Of a stretch of DNA of 33,973 bases, positions 25,196-33,508 are shown piece by piece. The stretch comes from Candidatus Lumbricidiphila eiseniae (GTDB lineage Bacteria > Actinomycetota > Actinomycetes > Actinomycetales > Microbacteriaceae). Below the pieces are notes generated by a model. That model saw nothing but the letters and a program-made list of their open reading frames with translations, was not told where the DNA came from and made no database searches. Both the position numbers and the translations under genes were made by a program. Every line of letters begins with the position of its first letter. Position 1 is the first letter of the stretch. The stretch is taken from assembly GCA_002529645.1 (NCBI GenBank), contig NAEP01000014.1, forward strand, positions 1 to 33,973. The letters are read 5' to 3'.

Positions 25196-26013
25196 GACCG
25201 CAAATCTGCCGGGGAAATGGGACGGTTGTCGTTGTAGGTCATGTTCTCACCGGCCGTTGCCCAGACAAAACTGTAGGCACCGGTACCGGAACCCGTGTGG
25301 ATCGACCAGGGGGGAGAAATGATGACATCCTTGTCGCCGAGCGAAATTGTGCGAGTGTCGCCGGGGATTCCCATGGTGTGTTGAACTATTGCGCCTGCTA
25401 AATCAAAATACATGTAGATCTCGGTCCGGCGTTCGTGAATGTGGGGCGGCATTGTGTTCCACACGCTCCCGTTGTGCAGGGTAGTGACCCCGAGCGTAAT
25501 GTGGTTTGAGAGCACACCTCCGGGGTGGATATGTTTGCGTATCGTGCGGCGATTGGCGCCTTCGGTCGTGCCGAATTCAACTGACTCCGCATCTTCACGC
25601 CGTGACAAAGTTGCGGGCTCTGCGCGGTGCGCCGCGGCGGATACCGTGTAGTACTCGGCATCACCCGAAAACGAAACTTCTTGAGTCCCTCGCCCCAGGT
25701 AGAGAACGTCGTGCGCGCGCATCGCATAGTCGACCCCGTCAGCGACGACTGTGCCGGAGCCTGTGAGCGCCACCACACCCATCTCGCGTCGCTCAAGGAA
25801 GTAGTCGGCGTCGAGATCGGGCAGGTTCGGAAGGGAGAGGGTGCCTCCGTTCGGGCAGAGACCACCGACAAAGAGGCGCTCATACTCGGTGTGAGCAAAT
25901 CGGATTTCACCGCCGATAAAAAGATTTGTCACGACAAACCGGTCTCGAGACTCCCTGTATGTCAGCCGGGAGACGTCGTCAGGGTGGGTAGCTGGGAAAT
26001 GACGGGGTTTCAT
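25192..26013 (-). CDS. kduI: 5-dehydro-4-deoxy-D-glucuronate isomerase
   Basis: KduI isomerises 5-keto-4-deoxyuronate (from unsaturated uronate released by GH88/GH105 enzymes) to 3-deoxy-D-glycero-2,5-hexodiulosonate. It has 273 residues, near the family's usual 278. The metal-site residues are visible: His 191 and His 193 (PPHIHERRTE), Glu 198 and His 239 (PPWSIHTGSG). ATG 26013 is chosen over an upstream ATG in the same frame because MKPRHFPATHPDDV matches the short family N-terminus. First gene of a four-gene minus-strand operon. Confidence 0.93.
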   Translation of the reverse strand: MKPRHFPATHPDDVSRLTYRESRDRFVVTNLFIGGEIRFAHTEYERLFVGGLCPNGGTLSLPNLPDLDADYFLERREMGVVALTGSGTVVADGVDYAMRAHDVLYLGRGTQEVSFSGDAEYYTVSAAAHRAEPATLSRREDAESVEFGTTEGANRRTIRKHIHPGGVLSNHITLGVTTLHNGSVWNTMPPHIHERRTEIYMYFDLAGAIVQHTMGIPGDTRTISLGDKDVIISPPWSIHTGSGTGAYSFVWATAGENMTYNDNRPISPADLRS

Positions 26014-26161
26014 TGGGGCCTTTTCGCTCAAATTTTCCGCTAGACAGAAAAAACTTCCATCTTGTAGAAGTTTATGCCATCCTGGCACTCAGCGGCAAGC
26101 CAAGACTTCGGCCATCTACAGTCGCCGCTCAGGTAGCGAAGCATCGATTCAAGGAGGAAAC
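26014..26161. promoter_or_regulatory. divergent control region between kduI and the second transporter
   Basis: Contains the inverted repeat AAACTTC (26051-26057) / GAAGTTT (26067-26073) with a 9-base spacer, a plausible operator for the IclR regulator. The plus-strand gene has a strong AAGGAGGAAAC ribosome site before ATG 26162. Confidence 0.55.
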
Positions 26162-27466
26162 ATGCGAGTCAGACGTACATTTTCACTGGGCGGGTTTGCT
26201 GCAGCGACAGCGCTTGCTCTCTCTGGCTGCGCCCCGGGGACTACAACGAGCGGAACTACCTCGGTGGCGGTGCCGAGCATTGACCCAGCGAGTCTTGCGG
26301 GACAGACGCTGGATTACATGTACTTCACAGATGGACCAGACCTCCAGGCAACGAAGGCGATCATCGCCGATTTCGAGAAGAAGTACAGCGTGAAGGTGAA
26401 CATTGAGGTCGTGCCGTACGCGGACCACGTCACTACGCTACAGACCAGAATTGCCGGTAATAACCCGCCCGATGTTGCGCGGGTCACCGCGCTCTCGCCG
26501 TTCGATGGCGAACTCCTCGACCTTGCACCCTACCTGGGTTCCGGTTTCGCTGACGAATTTATTAAGGAAGCTCGCCCAGGTTTCGTGGGTGCTAACGGTG
26601 AAATTTTTGGAGTTCCCTCGGACTTGACGATGAACGGAATCTTCGTCAACACCGATCTCTTTGCCAAAGCAGGGGTCACTGTCCCCACTGCAGACAAACC
26701 GTGGACCTGGGACCACATGGTGAAAGCCGCGAAAGAGGTGCAGGCAAAGACTGGAACACAATACGCTTTTGCCATTGACAAGTCCGGGCATCGACTGAGT
26801 ACCATCCTTGCCCAAAACGATACTTTTATGATTCAGGGTGACAAGGTCACGCTGGATGTCACAGCCGCCACGGCGGCGCTCCAACCGTTCATCGATATGA
26901 CGTCGGTGAATATTTCCCCCAAGGATCTGTGGCTCGAGTCGGGGTCGAGGTATGCCGGGGCAAATGCTGTGTTTCTCGCCCAGCAGACGCCGGTCTACAT
27001 GTCGGGAAACTGGCAGGTAGCACAGTTTACAAAGAACGCAACATTTGGCTGGGCTGCTGCCCCAAATCCCTGTCTAAAAACATGTGGAGGATTTCCCGGT
27101 GGGAAGTTCATGACTGCGTTCGCAGGTTCGAAAGTCAAACCTTTGGCAGCAATCTTTATTCAGTTTGTAAATAATGCGAAGAACCAGGAAGCATTCTTGG
27201 CAGCGACAAACTTTCTTCCGACCAGAAAAGATTTGGCTAAGAACGGCGTGAATTATCCCCTTCGTCAAGCCGATATGGATGTGTTTCTTGCGGAAGTTGG
27301 AAGAACAAACGAGGGCGCATACGCCGGCGCCTATTCACCGCTCTTTGACGCGAGCTCACAAGCGTTTGTAAAGCAGATCGCGCAGGTCATCTCTGGTAAT
27401 AAGCAGTTATCCACTGCGATACAGGACCTGCTAACCGATCTCAAAGGCATAGCGGCTCGGGGATAA
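26162..27466 (+). CDS. sugar ABC transporter substrate-binding lipoprotein (second system)
   Basis: A 434-residue family-1 solute-binding protein. The signal peptide is MRVRRTFSLGGFAAATALAL followed by the lipobox LSGC. Family features include the DVARVTALSPFDGELLDLAPYL region and VFLAQQTPVYMSGNWQVAQF. A very good ribosome site fixes the start. Position between kduI and the hydrolases suggests it binds uronate-containing (possibly unsaturated) oligosaccharides. Only distant similarity to the first system's binding protein is apparent. Confidence 0.93.
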   Translation: MRVRRTFSLGGFAAATALALSGCAPGTTTSGTTSVAVPSIDPASLAGQTLDYMYFTDGPDLQATKAIIADFEKKYSVKVNIEVVPYADHVTTLQTRIAGNNPPDVARVTALSPFDGELLDLAPYLGSGFADEFIKEARPGFVGANGEIFGVPSDLTMNGIFVNTDLFAKAGVTVPTADKPWTWDHMVKAAKEVQAKTGTQYAFAIDKSGHRLSTILAQNDTFMIQGDKVTLDVTAATAALQPFIDMTSVNISPKDLWLESGSRYAGANAVFLAQQTPVYMSGNWQVAQFTKNATFGWAAAPNPCLKTCGGFPGGKFMTAFAGSKVKPLAAIFIQFVNNAKNQEAFLAATNFLPTRKDLAKNGVNYPLRQADMDVFLAEVGRTNEGAYAGAYSPLFDASSQAFVKQIAQVISGNKQLSTAIQDLLTDLKGIAARG

Positions 27467-27470
27467 ACTG

Positions 27471-28442
27471 GTGTCGGCTTCAAGACAGTTTTCAGAGAGT
27501 GGGCATGGCCGTCCTCTCCTTGACGCGAATCGAAGCAAAATGTGGCGAATTAGAACCAGGGTGGGGCGAGTCGTGTCATGGGACCAGCGGATTATGCCGT
27601 ATCTCTTCATTTTTCCCAACATGCTCATCTTCGGCCTCTTCACCATTTACCCGGCGATCAATGGGTTTAACCTCTCGCTCTACTCAAGCAAGAATGGACG
27701 CGCCTTCCAGTGGGTTGGTTTCCGCAATTTTGAGCGAATAGTCACGGACAATGAGTTCTGGCAGGCGCTTGGGAACACACTGATTTTTGTCGTTGGTTTT
27801 GTTGCACTCAGCACTGTATTTTCGATAATTGTTGCTGTGCTGCTTGAGTCACAGAGGCGAGGTAGGAGCTTCTTCCGGGCGGTATTTTTTGTTCCCGTTC
27901 TGCTCTCTCCGGTCGTTGTTGGCCTACTCTGGCACTGGATGCTGCAGCGTCAGGGTGGTCTCCTCAATGAGGCCATCGGGACCGTAGGGATGAGTCCCGT
28001 TCCCTGGTTGGCAGAATCTGGCCTCGCCATGGTTTGCGTTGTTGCAGTCGGAATTTGGACGCATTTTGGCTTTTACACCATGATTGTTTTGGCAGGGCTA
28101 CAATCCATTGACGGCAACCTGTATCAGGCTGCCGACCTTGACGGGGCCGGTGGGTGGCAGAAGTTTTATCTTGTCACCTTGCCGTTGCTCACTCCCACTT
28201 CGTTGGTGGTGCTTATTCTGTCTACTATTAGCGGATTCCAAGCTTTTGACTTCATCTATAACTTCACCGGGGGAGGTCCAGTTGGCGGAACCACTCTCAT
28301 GGTGCAATACATCTACGAGAAAGCGTTCGGCGCGAGTCCTCACTACGGATTGGCTGCGGCCGGCTCAGTAATCCTTTTCGTGATCGTTCTAGCACTCACA
28401 CTTGTGAATTGGCTCATCGGACGAAAGAATGAGATGGACTGA
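27471..28442 (+). CDS. sugar ABC transporter permease (second system)
   Basis: A 323-residue CUT1 permease. After about 40 residues of cytoplasmic N-terminus come six helices, beginning PYLFIFPNMLIFGLFTIYPA. The EAA loop is YQAADLDGAGGWQKFYLVTLP. GTG 27471 follows the binding-protein stop by four bases. No ATPase gene is linked. Confidence 0.92.
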   Translation: MSASRQFSESGHGRPLLDANRSKMWRIRTRVGRVVSWDQRIMPYLFIFPNMLIFGLFTIYPAINGFNLSLYSSKNGRAFQWVGFRNFERIVTDNEFWQALGNTLIFVVGFVALSTVFSIIVAVLLESQRRGRSFFRAVFFVPVLLSPVVVGLLWHWMLQRQGGLLNEAIGTVGMSPVPWLAESGLAMVCVVAVGIWTHFGFYTMIVLAGLQSIDGNLYQAADLDGAGGWQKFYLVTLPLLTPTSLVVLILSTISGFQAFDFIYNFTGGGPVGGTTLMVQYIYEKAFGASPHYGLAAAGSVILFVIVLALTLVNWLIGRKNEMD

Positions 28443-28443
28443 G

Positions 28444-29313
28444 ATGACTGCGACACAACCTATAAGTCCCAGGCGCACCTGGAGCAGTATTTCCGGAAAA
28501 CGAGTCAATGTTGGTGCTCTCAGCCGTGTTGTCATTCTCATTGGACTCTCACTCGCTGTTCTCACGCCTCTTCTATGGATGATTCTTGGGGCCTTCAAAA
28601 CTCAAGAAGAACTCGCCCAGACGCCACCTACTCTGCTGCCTCGAAGCTGGGAGCTTGGAAACTTTGCCGAAGCTTTCTCATCGTTTGATTTTCCGCGGGC
28701 ACTCTTCAACAGTGTTTTCGTTGTCATTTTCGCAACAGTATTGACGCTTATCGTCAACTCTATGGCGGCGTATGCGCTAGCCAAATACAATTTTCGAGGA
28801 AAGAACTTCCTCTTCATCGTAACCCTGGCTACGATCATGATTCCGCTCCAAGTGATCCTCATTCCCGCCTATCAGGTGACAGCGCAACTTGGACTCACGA
28901 ACTCGCTGTGGGGAATGATCATCCCGGCAGCCGCAACTCCCACCGGTGTCTTCCTTCTTCGGCAGTACATGCTTACAATCCCCGACGAGCTCATTGAGGC
29001 AGCGCGCGTCGACGGTGCTCGTGAGTTCAAAATATTCCTGCGCATAGTGCTCCCGCTTTGTAAGCCTGCGCTCGCGGTGCTCGCAATTTTCTCAGTCCTG
29101 TGGCGCTGGAATGACTTTCTCTGGCCCCTTGTTGTTTCAAATCGAGACACCCGGACCCTTCCCGTTGCATTGCGTCAGTTCGCTAGCCAAGAGGTAGTTC
29201 CGTTCAATCTTGTTCTCGCCATCTCGGTGTTCTCGATCATCCCAGTAATTGTTTGTTTCCTTCTGTTCCAGCGGCAGATTGTGATCGGAGTTGCCGCGAC
29301 AGGAATAAAGTAA
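28444..29313 (+). CDS. sugar ABC transporter permease, MalG type (second system)
   Basis: A permease of about 289 residues with six helices and EAA loop IEAARVDGAREFKIFLRIVLP; it partners the preceding gene. ATG 28444 directly follows the previous stop (TGAGATG). An in-frame ATG at 28429 with GGACGAAAG upstream would give five more residues and a 14-base overlap; either is possible. The gene is followed after 34 bases by the 902-residue enzyme-like protein. Confidence 0.92.
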   Translation: MTATQPISPRRTWSSISGKRVNVGALSRVVILIGLSLAVLTPLLWMILGAFKTQEELAQTPPTLLPRSWELGNFAEAFSSFDFPRALFNSVFVVIFATVLTLIVNSMAAYALAKYNFRGKNFLFIVTLATIMIPLQVILIPAYQVTAQLGLTNSLWGMIIPAAATPTGVFLLRQYMLTIPDELIEAARVDGAREFKIFLRIVLPLCKPALAVLAIFSVLWRWNDFLWPLVVSNRDTRTLPVALRQFASQEVVPFNLVLAISVFSIIPVIVCFLLFQRQIVIGVAATGIK

Positions 29314-29347
29314 CGGCAAACTTCGGAGTCCTCTCGAAAGGAATATT

Positions 29348-32056
29348 ATGCTCGCGCAACAACCCTCACCCTGTGACCCCACAGACCGCACCGTTCATCT
29401 GCTTGATAGCAAGGGCTACATCCGTGACTGGCTCAAGAGCCCGGCCTGGGGCTCACCTGCCGAAGATCTCGATGTTCTCCTGGAGGCTGATGGCGATCCG
29501 TGGGGAGAGGGTGGACGGTGGGTGCTCACCAATGGTCCCGATGCGAGTGGATTCAAGGAGCAACTTGCCAAGCAGCACCCGATTGACACGACCCAGAATC
29601 TACCGAAGGTTGTCGAGGGCGGCCCGATTGTGTGGCGGTGTCAAGAACAGGAAGTTAGTGGAGTTTGGATGAGAGACCACACTCGAGACGACGGTTATGT
29701 TGATTGGAGTCAGTTTTGTTTCACTCCTGAATATCGTTCTTCGGTAGCGGCAACCTGCATTGAGGTTGATCAAGCCGAGTGGCGGGACATTGATATCGAG
29801 GTGACGGGCCCCGTGGCCGTCTGGTTGAACGGCGAACTTATCCTGAATGAGCAAGTGGTCTCCTACATGGAGCCAGTGCATCATCGACTCCGCTACCGGC
29901 TTCCCTCCGGTACATCCACACTCCTTGTGGCGCTCTGGAACGTAGCGTTTCGCGAGTGCCGTCAGATCCTCAGGGTTCGGATACTCGGACTTCCGGTTCG
30001 AATTGTCATTCCGAGCCCGGGAAGCGATGAGTGGCTCTCTTGTGCAGCGGAGAATCTTCTCGACGCGGTCGGATCAATCTCCTGGGCGCTCGGCGGCGGT
30101 AATAACACCACTCTCAAACTCATTGGGCCTGCTCGGCTCGGCGTTAGAATTCGCTGCAACTCGGGAGCCTGGGCACGTAAGACCTTTGATCACAACGGAA
30201 CGCTCGATCTCAATCTTTCAGGATTGAGTGGCAAGAGCGACGACGATAGTTCGGCCACGATGCTCAGAACGGGCGAAATTTTCGTTGACCTCGAGATCGA
30301 CGATACCCAGATTCCGTTGCGTCGCTCACTTCGCGTTGCGAACCTCCCGGACGACAGTAGAACCGAAGTTTATGGTTCCCCGCAGGTCTGGCGAAAGGAA
30401 ATGCTTGAGTTTGCCGCCTCAGCCACACCTCAGACAGCGCGAGCTCTCGCCCGTTGTGTGCTTGATCCAACAAACGCCCGAGCAACTCCAGAGGAACTTG
30501 ACGGTGCCCTGCACCGTATCACCACCCGGGGCGACTGTGCCGATTTTGAAATCCTCGGTCTCCTTCATCTTCTCCATCGCCTCCCCGAGAGTCGCTGGGA
30601 TTCGGCGCTTCGCAAACGGGTCAACGAGGCACTGACCGACATGAAGTACTGGATCGAGCAACCTGGTCTCGACGCAATGTGCTACTTCACCGAGAACCAC
30701 CAGTTCGTGTGGCATGTCGCACAGCGCATCAGCGGACTGACCTTTGGCGACCGAACCTTCACGAACGACGGGCGGAGTGGAGTGGAGCATGCCGAGGAGG
30801 GTCGAGAGCGGGTCGCAGCGTGGATTGAACGAAAACTTTCCGGGGGATTCAGCGAATTCGACTCCAACGCGTACTTAGCGATCAACACACTTTCGCTCGT
30901 GACTCTTGTCGAATTTGACACGGATGACCGAGTGCGCAACGCGGCAGAGGCTCTCCTTGATGTGATGCTGCTCACCCTTTGCGCCAACTCGTGGCAGGGC
31001 GTTCATGGCGCCCCCCACGGGCGAACCTACGTGCAGACGTTGCGCAGCGCTAGGTTGGAAGAAACCTCCCCTCTGCTCCGAGTCATCGCTGGGATCGGCA
31101 CGCTGAACGCAGCTCTTCTACCAGCGACAGTGCTTGCCACCGCGGAAAGATACCGCATCCCAAGCATTCACCGAGAGGTAGCAACGAACATTCCCGCGGA
31201 ATGGTGGGCCACCCAGACCTTCCGTGGCAACTATGCGTTTGAACGCGACCTACTTTCCCGACCATTTGGGTCTGATGTCCGGATCTGGCGCACTCCCGAC
31301 GGGATGTTGTCGTCCGTGCAGGACTATCGTCAAGGTCTCCCCGGGTTGCAAGAACACATTGGTGGTGCGGTGGTTGGCCGGGAGATGCAGGTCTTCGTGA
31401 CATATCCGGCGAACTGTAATACTGACTCTTCGGCGCGCCCCAATGCGTGGGCAGGCCAACGCATTTTGCCACGCGTGCGGCAGCATCGCAATGTGATGCT
31501 CAGTTTCTTCCGCTTTCCCACGGATGCTCCCGATGCTGCAGCACACCTATGGATGCCACTCTCCCAGAGTGACGAATGGAAACAATGGGGTTCTTGGCTG
31601 GCGGTTCGTGTTGGTTCTGGCTACGTTGCCGTCGCAACCCGTGGCGGAGTATGCGCCGTTACAACGGGGGAGAATGCGCAGCAAGAGTTTGTTCCCCGGG
31701 AGGGTTTTGCCGGAGAACAGTGGGTGACTGTCCTGGGCCGTGCCGCGGAACAAGCCGGGACCACTAAAAAGGAGGGTTTTGCCGCATTTTGCGCGGGCCT
31801 TGAAGAGCCTGATTTCGGTGAGGAACTTCGTTATCGCTCTCCCGATGGAACAGTCTTGAACTTCGGCTGGAACACCCCTTTTCTGGTTGATGGCTGTTGT
31901 CCGGATCTGGGCGAGAGTGGAGTTCCGGTTCGCACACCCCGACTCGTGAATCCTGCGGTGACACTGAATTGGGGCGACGACCATCTTGAGGCGGAATGGA
32001 ATGGAGCACGGTTAATCATTGATTTGGCTGAACAGCGGCGGATCTACGCAGATTGA
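29348..32056 (+). CDS. 902-residue enzyme-like protein of unknown family, uronate operon
   Basis: I do not recognise a named family. The N-terminal third looks like beta-sandwich, with a carbohydrate-binding style strand VAVWLNGELIL (156-166). The middle (about 370-620) is helix-rich like an alpha/alpha toroid, with YFTENHQ 446-452, FSEFDSNAY 501-509 and GVHGAPHGRTY 551-561. The last 280 residues are again beta-rich. Toroid lyases (for example PL8 or PL12-like) use Asn, His, Tyr and Arg, and this protein offers Asn 450, His 451, Tyr 509, His 557 and Arg 559. No signal peptide is present. The ribosome site GAAAGGAA precedes ATG 29348. Operon position between the transporter and GH105 makes a lyase or glycosidase that feeds GH105 the leading inference. 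Confidence 0.7.
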   Translation: MLAQQPSPCDPTDRTVHLLDSKGYIRDWLKSPAWGSPAEDLDVLLEADGDPWGEGGRWVLTNGPDASGFKEQLAKQHPIDTTQNLPKVVEGGPIVWRCQEQEVSGVWMRDHTRDDGYVDWSQFCFTPEYRSSVAATCIEVDQAEWRDIDIEVTGPVAVWLNGELILNEQVVSYMEPVHHRLRYRLPSGTSTLLVALWNVAFRECRQILRVRILGLPVRIVIPSPGSDEWLSCAAENLLDAVGSISWALGGGNNTTLKLIGPARLGVRIRCNSGAWARKTFDHNGTLDLNLSGLSGKSDDDSSATMLRTGEIFVDLEIDDTQIPLRRSLRVANLPDDSRTEVYGSPQVWRKEMLEFAASATPQTARALARCVLDPTNARATPEELDGALHRITTRGDCADFEILGLLHLLHRLPESRWDSALRKRVNEALTDMKYWIEQPGLDAMCYFTENHQFVWHVAQRISGLTFGDRTFTNDGRSGVEHAEEGRERVAAWIERKLSGGFSEFDSNAYLAINTLSLVTLVEFDTDDRVRNAAEALLDVMLLTLCANSWQGVHGAPHGRTYVQTLRSARLEETSPLLRVIAGIGTLNAALLPATVLATAERYRIPSIHREVATNIPAEWWATQTFRGNYAFERDLLSRPFGSDVRIWRTPDGMLSSVQDYRQGLPGLQEHIGGAVVGREMQVFVTYPANCNTDSSARPNAWAGQRILPRVRQHRNVMLSFFRFPTDAPDAAAHLWMPLSQSDEWKQWGSWLAVRVGSGYVAVATRGGVCAVTTGENAQQEFVPREGFAGEQWVTVLGRAAEQAGTTKKEGFAAFCAGLEEPDFGEELRYRSPDGTVLNFGWNTPFLVDGCCPDLGESGVPVRTPRLVNPAVTLNWGDDHLEAEWNGARLIIDLAEQRRIYAD

Positions 32057-32106
32057 TCGGGTGTTCTCATTACGTTTCGCAACTCATTCAACGAAAGGAA
32101 CGTCGA

Positions 32107-33174
32107 ATGACCGGTCTTGACACCAGTTCGGCGGAGCTAGCTTCACCGCCGACCCAACCTCTGGGCGAACGTGACATCACTCGTGTTGCACTCTCCAGGA
32201 TGGCCGGAAGAGTTATCGACCGAACGGTTGAACTTGGCTTCACGCGCTGGTTTTGGGGTGAGGGTGTGTGTGCACAGGCAATGCTCAGAGCAACCGATGC
32301 ACTCGGCTCGCCCCCACCCCAGGTTATTTTCGATTACTTCGATTCCTTTGCTGCATGCCCACCAATCATCGAGCATGTTAACAATCTTGTGTCAGGAGCG
32401 TCGGCGTGTGTGATGTACCAGCGGACGGGTGACGATTCCTATCGCAGCCTTGCGGACCGTTGCCTCCATTGGTACGAAGGATCTCCTGGTGCCACTCGCG
32501 ATGGGGCAGGCACGCTTGAACACTGGCCAGGAGGTGTTTGGGCGGACACTGTGTACATGGCTGGTTCTTTCTTGCTTCAGTACGGACGGTTATTCAACCG
32601 CCCTGATTTGATTGAACAGGCCATCGATCAGTGGTTACTACACGCGAGCGCGCTGTCGATCGACGATTCGGGGCTTATTGTGCACGGAACTCATCGTGGC
32701 GAAGCGTTGCCTGCGTTCTGGGGTCGAGCGAACGCGTGGTTCGCGATGGCCGGGGTGGATCTGCTCCGATTTACTCCGAGTGGTATTTCGGCTCAGAAAA
32801 CGGTGTGGATAAGAGAACGTCTGAACGCACAACTTCTTGCTCTTATAAGAATCCAGCCTGAACACGGCGTGTGGGATGTTCTCGTTGATAGCCAGCCCGA
32901 AAGCACGGGTATTCTTGAAAGTTCGGCCGCCGCCGGGATTGGCGCCGCCATGCTCCGGTTCTCGCGGCTAACAGGGGACGATCAGTTTTACTGTGCAGGG
33001 AAGCGCTCGACTCTAGGGGCATTGGCGTATCTCAAAGATGGATGGCTCACACGTGTTAGTGCGGGAACGGTGCTTCAGCTCGTGCCGTTTGGATATTCAG
33101 TGATCAGGGATGATCGCGCGCAATCCTGGGGACAAGGACTCGCACTCGAGGCCATTGCCGCGCTCCTCGAGTGA
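32107..33174 (+). CDS. GH105/GH88-type unsaturated uronyl hydrolase
   Basis: Hydrolyses the terminal 4,5-unsaturated uronyl residue left by polysaccharide lyases, giving 4-deoxy-5-ketouronate for KduI. A 355-residue alpha/alpha barrel of YteR type: WFWGEGV 48-54, GGVWADTVYMAG with probable catalytic Asp 147, GTHRGEALPAFWGRANAW (194-211), and a C-terminal WGQG tail that is also typical. ATG 32107 is chosen because ACGAAAGGAAC precedes it; the upstream in-frame codons overlap the previous gene. There is no signal peptide, so it is cytoplasmic. Last gene of the operon. GH105 versus GH88 cannot be settled by eye; GH105 is favoured. Confidence 0.88.
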   Translation: MTGLDTSSAELASPPTQPLGERDITRVALSRMAGRVIDRTVELGFTRWFWGEGVCAQAMLRATDALGSPPPQVIFDYFDSFAACPPIIEHVNNLVSGASACVMYQRTGDDSYRSLADRCLHWYEGSPGATRDGAGTLEHWPGGVWADTVYMAGSFLLQYGRLFNRPDLIEQAIDQWLLHASALSIDDSGLIVHGTHRGEALPAFWGRANAWFAMAGVDLLRFTPSGISAQKTVWIRERLNAQLLALIRIQPEHGVWDVLVDSQPESTGILESSAAAGIGAAMLRFSRLTGDDQFYCAGKRSTLGALAYLKDGWLTRVSAGTVLQLVPFGYSVIRDDRAQSWGQGLALEAIAALLE

Positions 33175-33218
33175 GCACTGGCGAGCGATGCACCGGGGCA
33201 GTAAGGGGCTGAAACATC

Positions 33219-33243
33219 AGGATTATTGCAAGCAATCCTTTAT
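33219..33243 (+). terminator. possible terminator after the uronate operon
   Basis: An imperfect hairpin AGGATTATTGC / GCAATCCT with a 2-base loop, followed by TTTAT, 45 bases after the last gene. The T-run is short, so this is tentative. Confidence 0.4.
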
Positions 33244-33289
33244 CCCGACAGCTCTCAATATCCCCCACGGTGTGGGGGTCGGGCGCGGG

Positions 33290-33508
33290 TGTTGAGGCGA
33301 TAGCGGGATTGACAGAGAGGTGCTTAAGTACGAACTCGCGCGCATGGTCACTGTCGTACACACGCACATGGATGAGGAAGTCATCGCTACCACCGAGGAA
33401 GAAGAGCTGCGCCACCTCCAGCTGGGCACGAATCTCGACAGAGAGGATAGGCTCCATAAATGTGACTGTAGTACCAGCCGTGATGATTGTTCCAAAACTG
33501 CGTCTAAC
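33290..33508 (-). pseudogene. Lrp/AsnC-family regulator remnant
   Basis: About 73 residues matching the effector (RAM) domain of Lrp/AsnC regulators: VRRSFGTIITAGTTVTF, AQLEVAQLFFLGGSDDFLIH, VRVYDSDHAREFVLKHL, NPAIAST. The family would have an HTH domain before this and a strand like ETSLIFEH after it. Both are missing: the frame runs into unrelated sequence on each side. It is therefore a doubly truncated remnant at the edge of the sugar locus. Confidence 0.55.

Noticed and set aside
33262..33278. CCCCCAC / GTGGGGG hairpin as terminator
   Set aside because: Perfect 7-bp stem but no T-run on either strand, and it lies within the regulator remnant region; kept only as an observation.
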